DNA from: Planctomycetes bacterium MalM25
GTDB lineage: Bacteria > Planctomycetota > Planctomycetia > Pirellulales > Lacipirellulaceae
NCBI GenBank assembly: GCA_007745835.1
Contig: CP036424.1
Span: 1,635,001 to 1,699,000, forward strand
Direction: 5' to 3'
DNA length: 64,000 nucleotides
Part shown: positions 27,489-37,118 of the stretch, in pieces
How positions within the stretch are numbered: the stretch's first letter is position 1
Layout: each line of letters begins with the position of its first letter
Notes under the pieces: model-generated
The model's input: the letters and a program-made list of their open reading frames with translations, nothing else
The model's database searches: none
Told to the model about the DNA's origin: nothing
Position numbers and translations under genes: made by a program

Positions 27489-27575
27489 CCCCTCCCCCTT
27501 TGGGGGAGGGTTAGGGTGGGGGTGAAGCGGGCACGCGGCGCGCCCCCACCCCGGCCCTCCCCCAAAGGGGGAGGG
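27489..27575. repeat. Inverted C/G-rich repeat between convergent genes
   Basis: Two 33-34-bp units, 27489-27522 and 27543-27575, are inverted copies (about 30 of 33 bases). Each unit is itself a palindrome of the form CCCTCCCCCTTTGGGGGAGGG. They lie between the gluzincin and cdsA stops and can form one long or two short hairpins, so bidirectional termination is likely. Such CCCTCCCCC elements recur between genes in many bacterial genomes. Confidence 0.8.
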
Positions 27576-27580
27576 AGTCT

Positions 27581-28528
27581 CTAGGACAGGAACCACCGCG
27601 CCACGTGATAAAACACCGGCGCGGCGAAGCAGAGCGAGTCGACCCGGTCGAGCACGCCCGGCTGGCCCTCAACGAGGGTGCCGTAATCTTGCACGCGGCG
27701 ATCGCGTTTGACGGCCGACAGCGTCATCGAGCCGGCGAAGCCCATGACGGCGACTAGCAGCGACGCCGTGGCCGCCTGCCACAGCTCCTCAAAGGGGGTG
27801 GCCCCCAGTTGGTGCAGCACGGCGCCCACCAGGCCGATCGTGGCCGAGGATCCGAGGAAACCCTCCCAGGTGCGGCTCTGGTTGATCTCCGGCGCGATCA
27901 CGTGTCGGCCATAAAGCCGGCTCCAGGCGAACTGCACCGCCTCGGAGAGCAACGACAGCAGCACCAGGAGGAACAGCAGCCGGGCGTTGTTGCTGTGCGT
28001 CAGCTCGGGGCCTTCCAGGTAGAGCAACGCCGGGGCGTAGCTCAGGCAGTAGACGCAGATCAGCATGCCGACCTGGATCTTGGCGACCCGCTCGAGGAAT
28101 CGCTTCGTGTCGCCCGCGATGGCGATCCGCATCGGCACGAACAGGAACGCGAACACGGGGATCATCACGCTGAAGACCGGGTACGCGTTGTAGGCAACCA
28201 GCACGTACTGCAGCGGGAGGAAGAAGAAGAAGACCCAGAACAGCGCGCGGTGGTCGGAGTGCCGCGTCGGCGTGAGGGTGATGAATTCGCGCAGCGTGGC
28301 GAAGCTGATCAGGCCGAACAGCGTGACCGTGATGACCTTGCTCAGCAGCGCGATCGCCAGCAGTGTGCAGATGATCCACCAGCTGCGGACCCGCCGGTTG
28401 AACGCGTCGATCGCCGCGGGGTCGAGACCCCACTGGTTCTGACGGCCCAGCACCCGGCCGACGACCGTTGCGATCAGCAACAGCACGACGACGATCGAGG
28501 CGAACGCCCAGTTCTCAAGGTGGGGCAT
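27581..28528 (-). CDS. cdsA: Phosphatidate cytidylyltransferase
   Basis: 315 residues with about 8 membrane helices. Makes CDP-diacylglycerol from phosphatidate and CTP. The C-terminal signature is recognisable as SAVKRDRRVQDYGTLVEG...GVLDRVDSL, matching S-x-x-KR-x4-KD-x...-DR-x-D, with the usual KD replaced by QD. Upstream on the same strand is plsC, the preceding enzyme in phospholipid synthesis, 45 bases away. The pair ends a run of leftward genes starting with exopolysaccharide functions, suggesting one operon. Confidence 0.9.
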   Translation of the reverse strand: MPHLENWAFASIVVVLLLIATVVGRVLGRQNQWGLDPAAIDAFNRRVRSWWIICTLLAIALLSKVITVTLFGLISFATLREFITLTPTRHSDHRALFWVFFFFLPLQYVLVAYNAYPVFSVMIPVFAFLFVPMRIAIAGDTKRFLERVAKIQVGMLICVYCLSYAPALLYLEGPELTHSNNARLLFLLVLLSLLSEAVQFAWSRLYGRHVIAPEINQSRTWEGFLGSSATIGLVGAVLHQLGATPFEELWQAATASLLVAVMGFAGSMTLSAVKRDRRVQDYGTLVEGQPGVLDRVDSLCFAAPVFYHVARWFLS

Positions 28529-28573
28529 CGGGTGCGCGATTCAGGGGAGGGGGACGCGTTGCGTTGGAGGGAC

Positions 28574-29200
28574 TCAGTCTTCTTCGCCGGGGGCGAGCTT
28601 CAGCACGGCCTGACGGGCGCGGGCGAGGAAGTCGGCCTTGCTCTCGTCCTGTTCGAGCCAGATCGGCGCGCCGAAGCTGACGGTCGCCAGCAGCGGGATC
28701 GGCAGGTACTCGTCGCGTGGTAGCACGCGGTGCATGTTGTGCAGGTGGACCGGCACGAGCTCGATGTCGGGCCGCTTCTTGCCCAAGTAGTAGAGCCCGC
28801 TCTTGAAGTCGCCGACCCGTTGACCGTCCTGCCGGCCCCCTTCGGGAAAGATGATGACCGAATAGCGGTCGCCCATCTCATGGAGCATCAGGTCGATCGG
28901 GCTCTGGTGCACCTTCACGCTCTTGCGGTCGATCAGCATCGCGTTGAACGATTTGGCGAGGTGCGGGCGGAGCCAGCCCCCCGACCAGTAGTCCTTCGCC
29001 GCCACGGGGCGGGTCACCTCGCGGCAGTGCGGCGGGAGGGCGGTGCGGACGAGCACCAGGTCGATGTGGCTCGTGTGGTTGGCGAAATAAACCCGCTGGC
29101 ACGTATCCGGCTGGCAATCGATCCACCGCACCCGCGGGCCGCTCAAAAAGCGGGCCAGTCCCGTGAGGAACCAGTCGGTGATCTTCAGCGAGACAGACAT
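28574..29200 (-). CDS. plsC: 1-acyl-sn-glycerol-3-phosphate acyltransferase family
   Basis: 208 residues. The catalytic NHTSHID (H-x4-D) is at about residue 41 and the substrate motif FPEGGRQDG at about 119-127, which define the PlsC/LPLAT family making phosphatidate. No transmembrane anchor is obvious beyond the N-terminal helix. It precedes cdsA, which uses phosphatidate, so membrane lipid synthesis is the likely role; acylation of a glycan lipid is an alternative given the upstream glycosyltransferase. Confidence 0.88.
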   Translation of the reverse strand: MSVSLKITDWFLTGLARFLSGPRVRWIDCQPDTCQRVYFANHTSHIDLVLVRTALPPHCREVTRPVAAKDYWSGGWLRPHLAKSFNAMLIDRKSVKVHQSPIDLMLHEMGDRYSVIIFPEGGRQDGQRVGDFKSGLYYLGKKRPDIELVPVHLHNMHRVLPRDEYLPIPLLATVSFGAPIWLEQDESKADFLARARQAVLKLAPGEED

Positions 29201-29284
29201 CGATGGCGGCGGGGCGGGGGAGGGCCAAGCATTGGCGAGCCCCCCATTATGCCAGCCACAGGGGCCGGCTACGACCGCCCCGGG

Positions 29285-30493
29285 TCAAACTCCGGCGGTT
29301 TGCGCCGCCGGCTCTTGGTCTGACGTCGATGCGAGGAGGGCGTCTCCTGCCTTCCGGGCGTAGACCCCCGCGATCAGCTCCTCGTATCCCCGCACCATGA
29401 CCCCGAGCGACGACCGCTCGAGGACACGCCGGCGGCCCGCCTCGCCGAAGGCCCGGGCCCGGATCGGTTCGAGCAGCAGCTCGGTCACTCGCTGGGCCAG
29501 CAGGGCTTCGTCACCAGCGGGGGCGAGGAATCCGGTCTCGCCTTCGCGGACCGATTCGCTCACCGAGCCGACCTCGGTCGCCACGACCGGCACGCCGCAG
29601 CTCATCGCTTCGAGGATCGAGACCGGATTGGCCTCGTTGTGCGAGGTGAGCGTCAGCACGTCGAGCGCCGCGAGCAGCTGGGGGATGTCGTCCCGGTTGC
29701 CCAGGAGGCGGACGGCCGACTCGCTTGGCGAACCGGGCTTCATCAGGCCACGCTCGGTGGCGACGCGCTCGATGGTCTCTCGCTCGGGGCCTTCGCCGAT
29801 GATCACGAAGCACGCCTCGGGGACCTCTTTTTTCACGCGCTCGGCGACCGCCAGGAAGAGCTCGTGGTTCTTCTCGGGCCGCAGCGCGGCGAGGATGCCG
29901 ACCAGGGGCGTGGTCTCCGTCACCCCCAGCTCTTCGCGCACCGCCCCGGAGTGCGGCGCGGGGGAGAAACGCTCGGTATCGACCCCGTTGGGGATCACTC
30001 GCACCTTCTCGGCCGGGAACTTCTCGAAGTCGACGAGGAACTCGCCGTGCGGCTCGGCGACGGCGATGAAGGCGTCGGTCAGGCGCGTGAGCCAACGGTT
30101 CAGGCGGCCGACACCGTCGGGCCAGCCGGTGCTGTGCAACGCCGCCGCAACCACCGGCACGCCCGCCAGCCAAGCGGCCAGGCGCCCCCAGAACATCTTG
30201 TCGCCCGCGCCGACCGTGATGACCGCGCCGTAGCGCCGGCGCCGCATGAGGCTCACCAGCCGCGGCAGCACGCGGAGGTCGTACTTGCCGGACAGCAGTC
30301 CGTGCTCGACCGGAAAGCCCTCTTCGGCGAGCAGCTCGCCGAGTGGTCCCGGTTCTTTCAGGCAGACAACCTCCGGCGCGAAGCGACGCTTGTCGAGCCG
30401 CCGCACGAGGTTGACGAGCAGCGTTTCCGCGCCGCCGACCGGCATGCTGGTCTGCACGAAGAGGACGGGCAGAGGTGGGTTCGTTGCGGGCAT
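29285..30493 (-). CDS. GT4-family glycosyltransferase
   Basis: 402 residues. A GT-B retaining glycosyltransferase: PVGGAETLLVNLVRRLD at the N-terminus, a nucleotide-sugar region with IGEGPERETIE, and the family's late EAMSCGVPVVATEVGSVSE (E-x7-E region, about 305-330). It probably adds a hexose to a lipid-linked glycan in the cytoplasm. The flippase gene ends 4 bases upstream, so the two are co-transcribed. Confidence 0.9.
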   Translation of the reverse strand: MPATNPPLPVLFVQTSMPVGGAETLLVNLVRRLDKRRFAPEVVCLKEPGPLGELLAEEGFPVEHGLLSGKYDLRVLPRLVSLMRRRRYGAVITVGAGDKMFWGRLAAWLAGVPVVAAALHSTGWPDGVGRLNRWLTRLTDAFIAVAEPHGEFLVDFEKFPAEKVRVIPNGVDTERFSPAPHSGAVREELGVTETTPLVGILAALRPEKNHELFLAVAERVKKEVPEACFVIIGEGPERETIERVATERGLMKPGSPSESAVRLLGNRDDIPQLLAALDVLTLTSHNEANPVSILEAMSCGVPVVATEVGSVSESVREGETGFLAPAGDEALLAQRVTELLLEPIRARAFGEAGRRRVLERSSLGVMVRGYEELIAGVYARKAGDALLASTSDQEPAAQTAGV

Positions 30494-30497
30494 CGGG

Positions 30498-32054
30498 TTA
30501 GCCGGTTGTCGTGTCAGAGAGGGGGGGCGCCGAGGGGCGACGCACGCGCCGGGCGAAGGGGACGAGCCGTTGTTCGATCAGCCGGGCGAACTCCCGGCGT
30601 TCCTCCGCGGTGAAGATCCAACCCCGGGTCACGGCGAGCACCAGCAGCAGGCAGGCTCCCGCCGTCGCGGGGTACGGGCCGATGGCCAGCAACGCCGGCG
30701 TGAACACGGCGAACCAGACCCCCCGGTGCACGCGCATCCCCGAACGCCGATTGACTTCGATCTGCCCGAGCAGGGCGAGCAGCGTCGCCACGGCGGTTGC
30801 GGCCACCGCGCCGGCCAAGCCGAAGCGGGGCAGCAGGACCAGGTTCAAAGCGACGTTCGCCGAAAGGCCCAGCACCAGCGGACCCGCCGCGCGATGGGAT
30901 TTCTCGTTGCACCAGACGTATTGCTGGGCGACCAGGAGCAGGCCGGCCCACACGCACGCGGTGAGCGTCCACGGCATGACCTCTAAGCCCGCGGCGTACT
31001 TGTCCCCGAAGGCGTAGTGGAACAGCAGCGGGCTGAGCCCGAGCACCAGCAGGCCGGCGCCGAGCATCGCAAGCGTGGTCACCTTGAGCGCCAGGTTCAG
31101 CCGATCCGAGACGGTGTCGCGGTGGCCCGCTTCCCACTCGTGACTCAGGTGGGGCGTCATCGCGTTGACCATCAGGTTCGCCACGGAGATCAAGAGGATC
31201 GGCACGATGCAGCTCGTGTGGTAGTTGCCGACTTGGACGAGCGCCTGGTCTCCCTCGAAGCCGCCCCAGTGCAGGATCATGTAGCGGTCGACCACGCCGA
31301 AGACGTTCGTCAGCAGGTTGGTCACCCAGACCCAGACCGCGAACCGCATCAGCGGCGGCCAGAACTCGCGGTGGCTTGTTGAGACCCCGCTGTCCAGATC
31401 GTGGTGCACGCGGAGCAGCGTCCAGACGATCACACCGAGGATCGAGGCGGCGCACGCCGCGCCGTAGCCGATCACCAGGCTCTCGGCGGCCGGGCGCCAC
31501 CAGGCGAGCAACGCGAGCGAGATCGCGGCGAAGGCCAGGCTCTGCGCGAAGTGCATCGCCGAGACGACGCGGTACATCCGCAGGCCGGCGAAGATCGCCT
31601 CGAAGAAGTGGTGCAGGATCACGACTCCCAGGCAGGCGATCACTCCCGTCGCGAGGCCGGCGTAAGCGGTGTCGCCGAACACGAAAGCGGCGACCGATTC
31701 ACGGCGCCAGGCGAGCAGGCCGATCGTCGCGCCGGCCAGCAGCGTGGTCCACAGTGTGGTGCGTCTCAGGAACAGCCAGAGCTGACCCTGTTGGCGGAAG
31801 CGTTCAAGGTAGCGTCCGAACGACCCGGGCAGCCCGAGGACCGCCAGCGGCGCCGCGAGCATCAGGAAGCCGTACGCCATCTCCCAGTAGCCGAGTTGAT
31901 CCGGCTCGAGCCAACGGCAGAACAGCACGGCGCGGCCGAAACCGACACTCCGCTGCACCACGTTGACCAGCAGCACCAGCACGAGGCTCGACGCGAGCGT
32001 CTCGGGGCGGAGACCCACGCGGGCCCGCTTATTCACCACGGCGGCCTCAGGCAT
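30498..32054 (-). CDS. Oligosaccharide flippase (Wzx/MATE-like)
   Basis: 518 residues from ATG 32054, which overlaps the upstream gene's end by 8 bases. About 14 hydrophobic helices in the MOP-superfamily polysaccharide-transport pattern, with N-terminal VLVLLVNVVQRSVGFGRAVLFCRWL. It is expected to flip lipid-linked repeat units across the inner membrane. It sits between the deacetylase and GT4 genes in a leftward operon, opposite Wzz-like and ligase/polymerase genes, completing a Wzx/Wzy-type set. Confidence 0.85.
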   Translation of the reverse strand: MPEAAVVNKRARVGLRPETLASSLVLVLLVNVVQRSVGFGRAVLFCRWLEPDQLGYWEMAYGFLMLAAPLAVLGLPGSFGRYLERFRQQGQLWLFLRRTTLWTTLLAGATIGLLAWRRESVAAFVFGDTAYAGLATGVIACLGVVILHHFFEAIFAGLRMYRVVSAMHFAQSLAFAAISLALLAWWRPAAESLVIGYGAACAASILGVIVWTLLRVHHDLDSGVSTSHREFWPPLMRFAVWVWVTNLLTNVFGVVDRYMILHWGGFEGDQALVQVGNYHTSCIVPILLISVANLMVNAMTPHLSHEWEAGHRDTVSDRLNLALKVTTLAMLGAGLLVLGLSPLLFHYAFGDKYAAGLEVMPWTLTACVWAGLLLVAQQYVWCNEKSHRAAGPLVLGLSANVALNLVLLPRFGLAGAVAATAVATLLALLGQIEVNRRSGMRVHRGVWFAVFTPALLAIGPYPATAGACLLLVLAVTRGWIFTAEERREFARLIEQRLVPFARRVRRPSAPPLSDTTTG

Positions 32055-32940
32055 CCAGCGCCCCCGCGAGGGCCGGCTCGCCCACACCAAAGTACCGATC
32101 GTCGTCGATCGGATCGATCTGCGCTAGCTTGCGGGCGTCGAACGTCATCCAGTTAACGAAACGGGCCCACTCCGGGTCGGCGTGGATCCGCCGCAGGTGG
32201 AAGGCGCCGTGGTCACGCGAGACCCGCTCGGGTCGGTTGTACGCGCCGTAGGCGGAACAGACTCCGGCGAAGCCCGCCTGACGACAGAGCCGCATCGCCT
32301 CGGGTGTGAAGTTGCTGGTCTGACCGAAGGGGAACGCGAAGAAGCGGGGCCGGCGGCCGGTCCACGCCTCGAGGTCGTCGGCCGATCCGACAATCTCCTC
32401 GGCGAGCCACCCCTCGTCGGTCGACTGCCCTAGGTCGGGGTGCGTCCGCGTGTGCGCGCCGATTTCGACCCCCGCGTTGGCCATCGAGCGGAGTTCGGCG
32501 ATCGTGTTGGGCCGCAGTCGTTGGCTCGCCGCCAGGTCGTGGGGGAAGGCCGATTGGTCTTGGATGATCTGCGTCGAAACGAAGTAGGTGAACGGCAGCT
32601 TACGCTTCAGCAGTAGCCGGATCGCCGTCTCGCAGTTCTCGCCGTAGCCGTCGTCGAACGTGATGGCGACCGCGGGGCGGCGGCTCGGGCCATCGGTGAG
32701 TCGCGTCTGAGCCTCGGCGAGGGAGACCACGTCAAACCGCTTCTGCAGCCAATCGATCTGCCGGGTGAACTCCTCGGTCGACAGGGTCCAGCCGTTCGGG
32801 TGCGTGTCGGCGACCCGGTGGTAGAACAGCACGCTGATCGGCGCTTGGCCTTGGGCGCTCAGCTGCTGAACCGCCCGCTCGCGCGAACGAGCCGTTGCGG
32901 TCTGGTAGAGGCCGAGCAGCGATTGGCGGAAACGATCCAT
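32047..32940 (-). CDS. Polysaccharide deacetylase (NodB domain)
   Basis: 297 residues from ATG 32940. GTG/ATG codons up to 33081 would add 47 residues that intrude into the divergent promoter region. The carbohydrate esterase 4 domain shows VAITFDDGYGEN (catalytic and metal Asp pair) and HTRTHPDL (two zinc His). FAFPFGQTS and HLRRIHAD follow. No signal peptide is clear. Acts on N-acetyl groups of a polysaccharide or lipid-linked sugar. First gene of the leftward operon. Confidence 0.85.
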   Translation of the reverse strand: MDRFRQSLLGLYQTATARSRERAVQQLSAQGQAPISVLFYHRVADTHPNGWTLSTEEFTRQIDWLQKRFDVVSLAEAQTRLTDGPSRRPAVAITFDDGYGENCETAIRLLLKRKLPFTYFVSTQIIQDQSAFPHDLAASQRLRPNTIAELRSMANAGVEIGAHTRTHPDLGQSTDEGWLAEEIVGSADDLEAWTGRRPRFFAFPFGQTSNFTPEAMRLCRQAGFAGVCSAYGAYNRPERVSRDHGAFHLRRIHADPEWARFVNWMTFDARKLAQIDPIDDDRYFGVGEPALAGALDA

Positions 32941-33200
32941 CGAGGGTTTATCAGTGAGAGGGGGCCCGGCAAGCGCAGCGAGGGCGTCCGCAACTCTGCC
33001 TCGCGATGGCGGGTTGGCAAGCGGATCCCCGTGAGACGCCCCTGTTTCGGTTAAGCCGCTCACGTTGCTTTTTTGCAACACGCTCGTGGGATCGAAATGC
33101 GGCCTTCCACCGTGTTTTTCGCCTCGGCGGCCGATCGGGCACTAGGTTTGCACGGTACGTGGCGTCGACTCCGCGCCAACCTGCACGACCCCGAAACGCC
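32941..33200. other. Divergent control region of the exopolysaccharide locus
   Basis: 260 bp between deacetylase and Wzz-like genes, the only place where both arms of the locus could be started. Contains GTTGC-T6-GCAAC (a 5-bp stem around 33065-33080), but I see no clear promoter pair. Confidence 0.35.
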
Positions 33201-34745
33201 ATGCCCGCCGAACCCGCCAGCCTGACGCCCGCCAGTTTGGTTCAGCTGATGCTGAAGCACCGCTTGTTGCTGCTTGGTCCCGCCGTCGCCGGCGGGGTGC
33301 TGGCCGCCGCGGTTGCGCTGGTCACACCGCGCGACTGGCGTGCCGAGCAGGGCCTGCTGATCCGCAGCGACGCCGCGGGCTACGCCGACCAGCGCCTCGG
33401 CAAGTTCACCGACTTGTCGGAGATGAAGACCGTCCAAGAGACCCTCCTTGAGCTGGCTCGCAGCCAGAGCGTCGTGAACGCGGTGTTGGGCCAGGTCGAC
33501 GGGTATGAGCCCTCACGTCAAGACATCGCCGATTTCCGCGACAAGCTACGCCTCAACCCGCCGGGCGGAGCCGAGTTCGGCAAGACCGAGGTCTTCTACA
33601 TCGGCATGCTTGACCCGAACCGGGATCGGGCGATCGCGTTGGTTGAGTCGCTCAGCGGACAGCTCGATACGCGGCTGACCGAGCTCCGCGAAGAGCGGGC
33701 GGGCAGCATGGTCTCGGAGGTCGAGCGCTCGGTCTCGGTCGCCCGCGAGCAACTGCACACCCACGTCGAGAAACTAGCCGCCTTCGAGCAGTCGGTCGGC
33801 GCCGATCTGATCGAACTCCGTTTCCTCACCTCACCCAGCGGCGGGCAGAGCGAGCTGGGGCAGAAGGCCCTGGCGATCGAGGCCGAACGCCGCCAGTCGG
33901 TCGAACGACGCCGTGAGAACGAGGCTCTACTCGCCGAACTGGAAGCCGCCGTCGCCGACCCGTCGCGCATCCTCGCGACGCCCGACGCGCTGCTCACCAG
34001 CCAGCCCGGCCTGCGCCGGCTGAAGGACGGCCTCGTCGACGCCCAGCTGACGGTCGCTCGGACCACGGGGGTGCGGACCGCTGATCACCCGTACGTGCTC
34101 GCCGCCCAGCGGGCGCAGCAGGCCGTCCAAGAACAGCTCGTTCAAGAACTCCCCGCCGCGATCGCCGGCGTGAAGCTCGAGCTGAAGGTCGCTCAAAGCC
34201 ACGAAGCGGAGCTGTCAGCGCAGGTGGACGATCTGCGGAACCGTTCGGCGGGGCTGGCGAGCAAGCGTTCGGAGTACGCCGAGCTGGTCGCCAACGTCGA
34301 AGGCCAGACGAGTGTCCTGGAGGGGACGCTCAAGCAACTCGCCGACGCCAAGTCGCACCGTGCCGGCGCTCATTCGGCGAGCCTCTTGGCTCCGATCGAC
34401 AGCGTCGAGACGGGCGTCCATCCGGTCGGGCCGGGGCGGACCACGATCGCCGGAGCGGGCGGCCTCGCCGGTCTGCTCCTGGGGGCGACCTTGGTCTTCG
34501 TCGGCCACGCTCCGAGCAACGGAGGCCCCGGGCAGACGACGCCGCTAACCTCGCCCGCACCCGCGCCGGTCACCGCTCAGAACGCACCGGCTCCGGTCGC
34601 CCCGCCTCGCCCGGCGCCCGTGCCGGCCGATGCGTTGTGGGGCATCGAATCGACCGCGGCCACGCCACGTCAGACAGCGCCGGTTGTGAGCCCATGGGTC
34701 GATTCCGCTTCGACCGCCGACGCGAACGTCACGGTCGGCGCCTGA
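33201..34745 (+). CDS. Wzz/GumC-like chain-length or co-polymerase protein
   Basis: 514 residues from ATG 33201. N-terminal helix (RLLLLGPAVAGGVLAAAVALV, about 20-40), a long periplasmic part dominated by coiled coil (about 170-400, many Glu/Ala heptads), and a second helix (IAGAGGLAGLLLGATLVFVG, about 414-434). That is the Wzz/GumC layout; there is no C-terminal tyrosine-kinase domain, only a Pro/Ala-rich tail. It should set polymer length with the ligase/polymerase encoded next. Confidence 0.82.
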   Translation: MPAEPASLTPASLVQLMLKHRLLLLGPAVAGGVLAAAVALVTPRDWRAEQGLLIRSDAAGYADQRLGKFTDLSEMKTVQETLLELARSQSVVNAVLGQVDGYEPSRQDIADFRDKLRLNPPGGAEFGKTEVFYIGMLDPNRDRAIALVESLSGQLDTRLTELREERAGSMVSEVERSVSVAREQLHTHVEKLAAFEQSVGADLIELRFLTSPSGGQSELGQKALAIEAERRQSVERRRENEALLAELEAAVADPSRILATPDALLTSQPGLRRLKDGLVDAQLTVARTTGVRTADHPYVLAAQRAQQAVQEQLVQELPAAIAGVKLELKVAQSHEAELSAQVDDLRNRSAGLASKRSEYAELVANVEGQTSVLEGTLKQLADAKSHRAGAHSASLLAPIDSVETGVHPVGPGRTTIAGAGGLAGLLLGATLVFVGHAPSNGGPGQTTPLTSPAPAPVTAQNAPAPVAPPRPAPVPADALWGIESTAATPRQTAPVVSPWVDSASTADANVTVGA

Positions 34746-34887
34746 CGCACAGCCGTTGCGACCCGACGTGATCGAGTCGCCACGCCGCCTCCGCGAGCCC
34801 ACGTCCGGTCGCCAGGCAACCTAGGGTTCAGTAGCCCGCCCCGCGTGGGGCTGGCCTCCTCCCGTTTATCCCCTGCAAGCCTTCGCG

Positions 34888-36306
34888 ATGCTCGTCCCGG
34901 CGCTATTGCTCGGTGTGGCGGTGGTGTTGCTCTTGGCCAAGTTGGCGCCGAGGGTGTCGCCCCCGATGCAGGCGCTCGCGATCGTGGTGATCGGCTACGT
35001 GCTGGGCTACGACGTCTGGCACGCCGACGCCGGCCCGATCCCGCTGACGATCGACCGCCTCGCTTTGGTGGGCGTTGTCGGTCTGTCGCTGTGGCGCCTG
35101 TACCGTCAGGGCACGCCACGCCCCGAGCCGATCGGCCTCGACTGGCTGATCGCCTTGCTGTGCGGCTGGCTCGCGGTGAGTTGCGTGCTGAACAAGCCGC
35201 CGGAGGGAGTGGAGCTGCCCACCTCGCCGTTGTTCCGCTTGATCGTGAGCTTCTGGGCCCCCGCCACGCTGTACGGCGTGCTGCGGACCGCGAAGATCGA
35301 CGCGGTCGACGCCCGCAGGCTGATGACCGGCCTGGCGTTGTTGGGCGTTTACCTCGGCGTGACCGCCGTGCTGGAGACGCTCGGTCTCTGGTCGCTGGTC
35401 TTCCCTCGCTACATCGCCGACCCCGATCTCGGCCTGCACTTCGGCCGCGCGCGCGGCCCGGCGCTCAACTCGGTGAGCTTGGGCGTGCATCTCTCGGTGA
35501 CCGCCGCCGCGAGTTGGTTGTTGATCCCACGGGCCAGCCGGTCGATGCAGCTCTTTTGGTTTGGCGCCTGCGCGCTGATGGCCTTGGGGGTGCTGCTCTC
35601 GTTCACGCGTTCGACCTGGCTCGGTCTGGCGGGCGCGGTGGTCGTCGTGATGTGTCTGCAGGCGCCACGCGGCTGGCGGATGCCGTCGTTTGTCACGGCG
35701 TGCGTGCTGGGTGTGCTGTTCTTGGCCGTGGGCAAAGACGCCATCGTTGGCCTCGAGCGCGAGGACTCTGCGGAGGTCTCTGCGCACTCGGTCCAGCAAC
35801 GCATGGCGTTCGCGTACGTCTCCGCCCAGATGGTGCGTGACAACCCGCTGTGGGGCGTCGGTTTCGGGCGGTTCTACGACCAGAAGCTCCCCTACCTGAC
35901 CGACCGCCGGCAGACGTTCGAGCTCGAATCGATCCGCCCGCTGCACCACCACAACACGCTGCTGAGCCTGTTGGTCGAAACGGGCCCGCTCGGGCTGTTC
36001 GCTTTCCTCGCGGTGCTGGCCGGTTTCGGCTGGGTTGGCTGGCAGCTGGCGCACAACCCAGCCCTCGACGCCGACTGCAACCGCCTCGGCCTGCTGCTGA
36101 TCGGCGCGGTGGTGAACTACCTGCCGTCGGCGCTGTTCCACGACCTGACGCTCGTCCACAGCGAGCAGTGGCTGCTGTTCACGATCGCCGGCGCCGCGAC
36201 CGGGTGCTGGCTCAGTCAGACCCAAGCGGCCGCGTCCGCCGCCGAGACCGCCCCGCACGCCGCGTACCCGACCTATCCCGCTAACGCTTCCCTCTTGCCA
36301 CGATGA
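34888..36306 (+). CDS. O-antigen ligase/polymerase family membrane protein
   Basis: 472 residues with about 12 membrane helices and a large periplasmic loop. The Wzy_C motif region is visible as LSFTRSTWLGLAGA and the loop DNPLWGVGFGRFYDQ...LHHHNTLLSLLVETGPLGL, the usual WaaL/Wzy fingerprint with conserved His. It polymerises or ligates glycan repeats on the outer face. Its stop overlaps the next ATG by four bases. Confidence 0.85.
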   Translation: MLVPALLLGVAVVLLLAKLAPRVSPPMQALAIVVIGYVLGYDVWHADAGPIPLTIDRLALVGVVGLSLWRLYRQGTPRPEPIGLDWLIALLCGWLAVSCVLNKPPEGVELPTSPLFRLIVSFWAPATLYGVLRTAKIDAVDARRLMTGLALLGVYLGVTAVLETLGLWSLVFPRYIADPDLGLHFGRARGPALNSVSLGVHLSVTAAASWLLIPRASRSMQLFWFGACALMALGVLLSFTRSTWLGLAGAVVVVMCLQAPRGWRMPSFVTACVLGVLFLAVGKDAIVGLEREDSAEVSAHSVQQRMAFAYVSAQMVRDNPLWGVGFGRFYDQKLPYLTDRRQTFELESIRPLHHHNTLLSLLVETGPLGLFAFLAVLAGFGWVGWQLAHNPALDADCNRLGLLLIGAVVNYLPSALFHDLTLVHSEQWLLFTIAGAATGCWLSQTQAAASAAETAPHAAYPTYPANASLLPR

Positions 36307-37085
36307 CCAACGAACGAGTCCAACTTTTCGGCATGACGATCGACCGCCTCGACCTGAGGCAGGCGACCGAGCGCGTGCTCACCTGGTCGCTCACCGATCG
36401 CGACGCGGAGGGTTGCCGCTACGTGGTGACGCCCAACGTCGACCACGCCGTCATGTTCCAGCACGACGACCATCTCCGCGACGCTTACCGCGACGCGGCG
36501 ATGGTCGTGGCGGACGGTGCGCCGCTGGTCGCCGTGTCGCGGCTGTTGGGCAAACGCTTGCCGGAGCGCGTCGCCGGCAGCGACCTCGCCCCCGCGATGC
36601 TCGACATGGCGGACACGCTCGCCTCGGCCGGTGGTCAGAAGCTGCGGGTCTTCCTGCTCGGCGCCGGGCCGGGCGTGGCCGACCGGGCGGCGAAGCAGAT
36701 GGCGAGGAAGTGGCCCGGCGTCCAGACCGTCGGCACGTACTGCCCCCCCCTCGGGTTCGAGAACAACGACGCCGAGAACGAGCGGATCCTCTCGGTCGTC
36801 TCCGAGGCCCAGCCGGACGTCGTGCTGATCGGCCTCGGCGCTCCGAAGCAGGAGCTGTGGGCGCAGCGTTTCCACAAGCGGCTCGACGCGAAGGTCGCTC
36901 TCTGCATCGGAGCCACGATCGACTTCTTGGCAGGCGAGAAGAAGCGTTCGCCCCTGTGGATGCAGCGTGCCGGGCTCGAATGGGCTCACCGCCTCGCGAC
37001 CGAACCCCGCCGCCTCGCCGCCCGCTACGCCCGCGACGCCTGGGTCTTTCCTCAACTCGTGTGGGGCGAGTACCGCGGCGGCTGA
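36303..37085 (+). CDS. WecG/TagA/CpsF glycosyltransferase
   Basis: 260 residues, starting in ATGA with the upstream stop. GT26 family: VVTPNVDHAVMF (about residues 40-51), then VVADGAPLV with the likely catalytic Asp, VAGSDLAPAML, and VLIGLGAPKQELW. These enzymes transfer ManNAcA, ManNAc or a related sugar to an undecaprenyl-linked acceptor. In this locus it may add the second sugar of the repeat; the donor is not readable. Confidence 0.92.
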   Translation: MTNERVQLFGMTIDRLDLRQATERVLTWSLTDRDAEGCRYVVTPNVDHAVMFQHDDHLRDAYRDAAMVVADGAPLVAVSRLLGKRLPERVAGSDLAPAMLDMADTLASAGGQKLRVFLLGAGPGVADRAAKQMARKWPGVQTVGTYCPPLGFENNDAENERILSVVSEAQPDVVLIGLGAPKQELWAQRFHKRLDAKVALCIGATIDFLAGEKKRSPLWMQRAGLEWAHRLATEPRRLAARYARDAWVFPQLVWGEYRGG

Positions 37086-37118
37086 TCGCCGAGGGCCACG
37101 GGCGTTAGACTGATTGTT

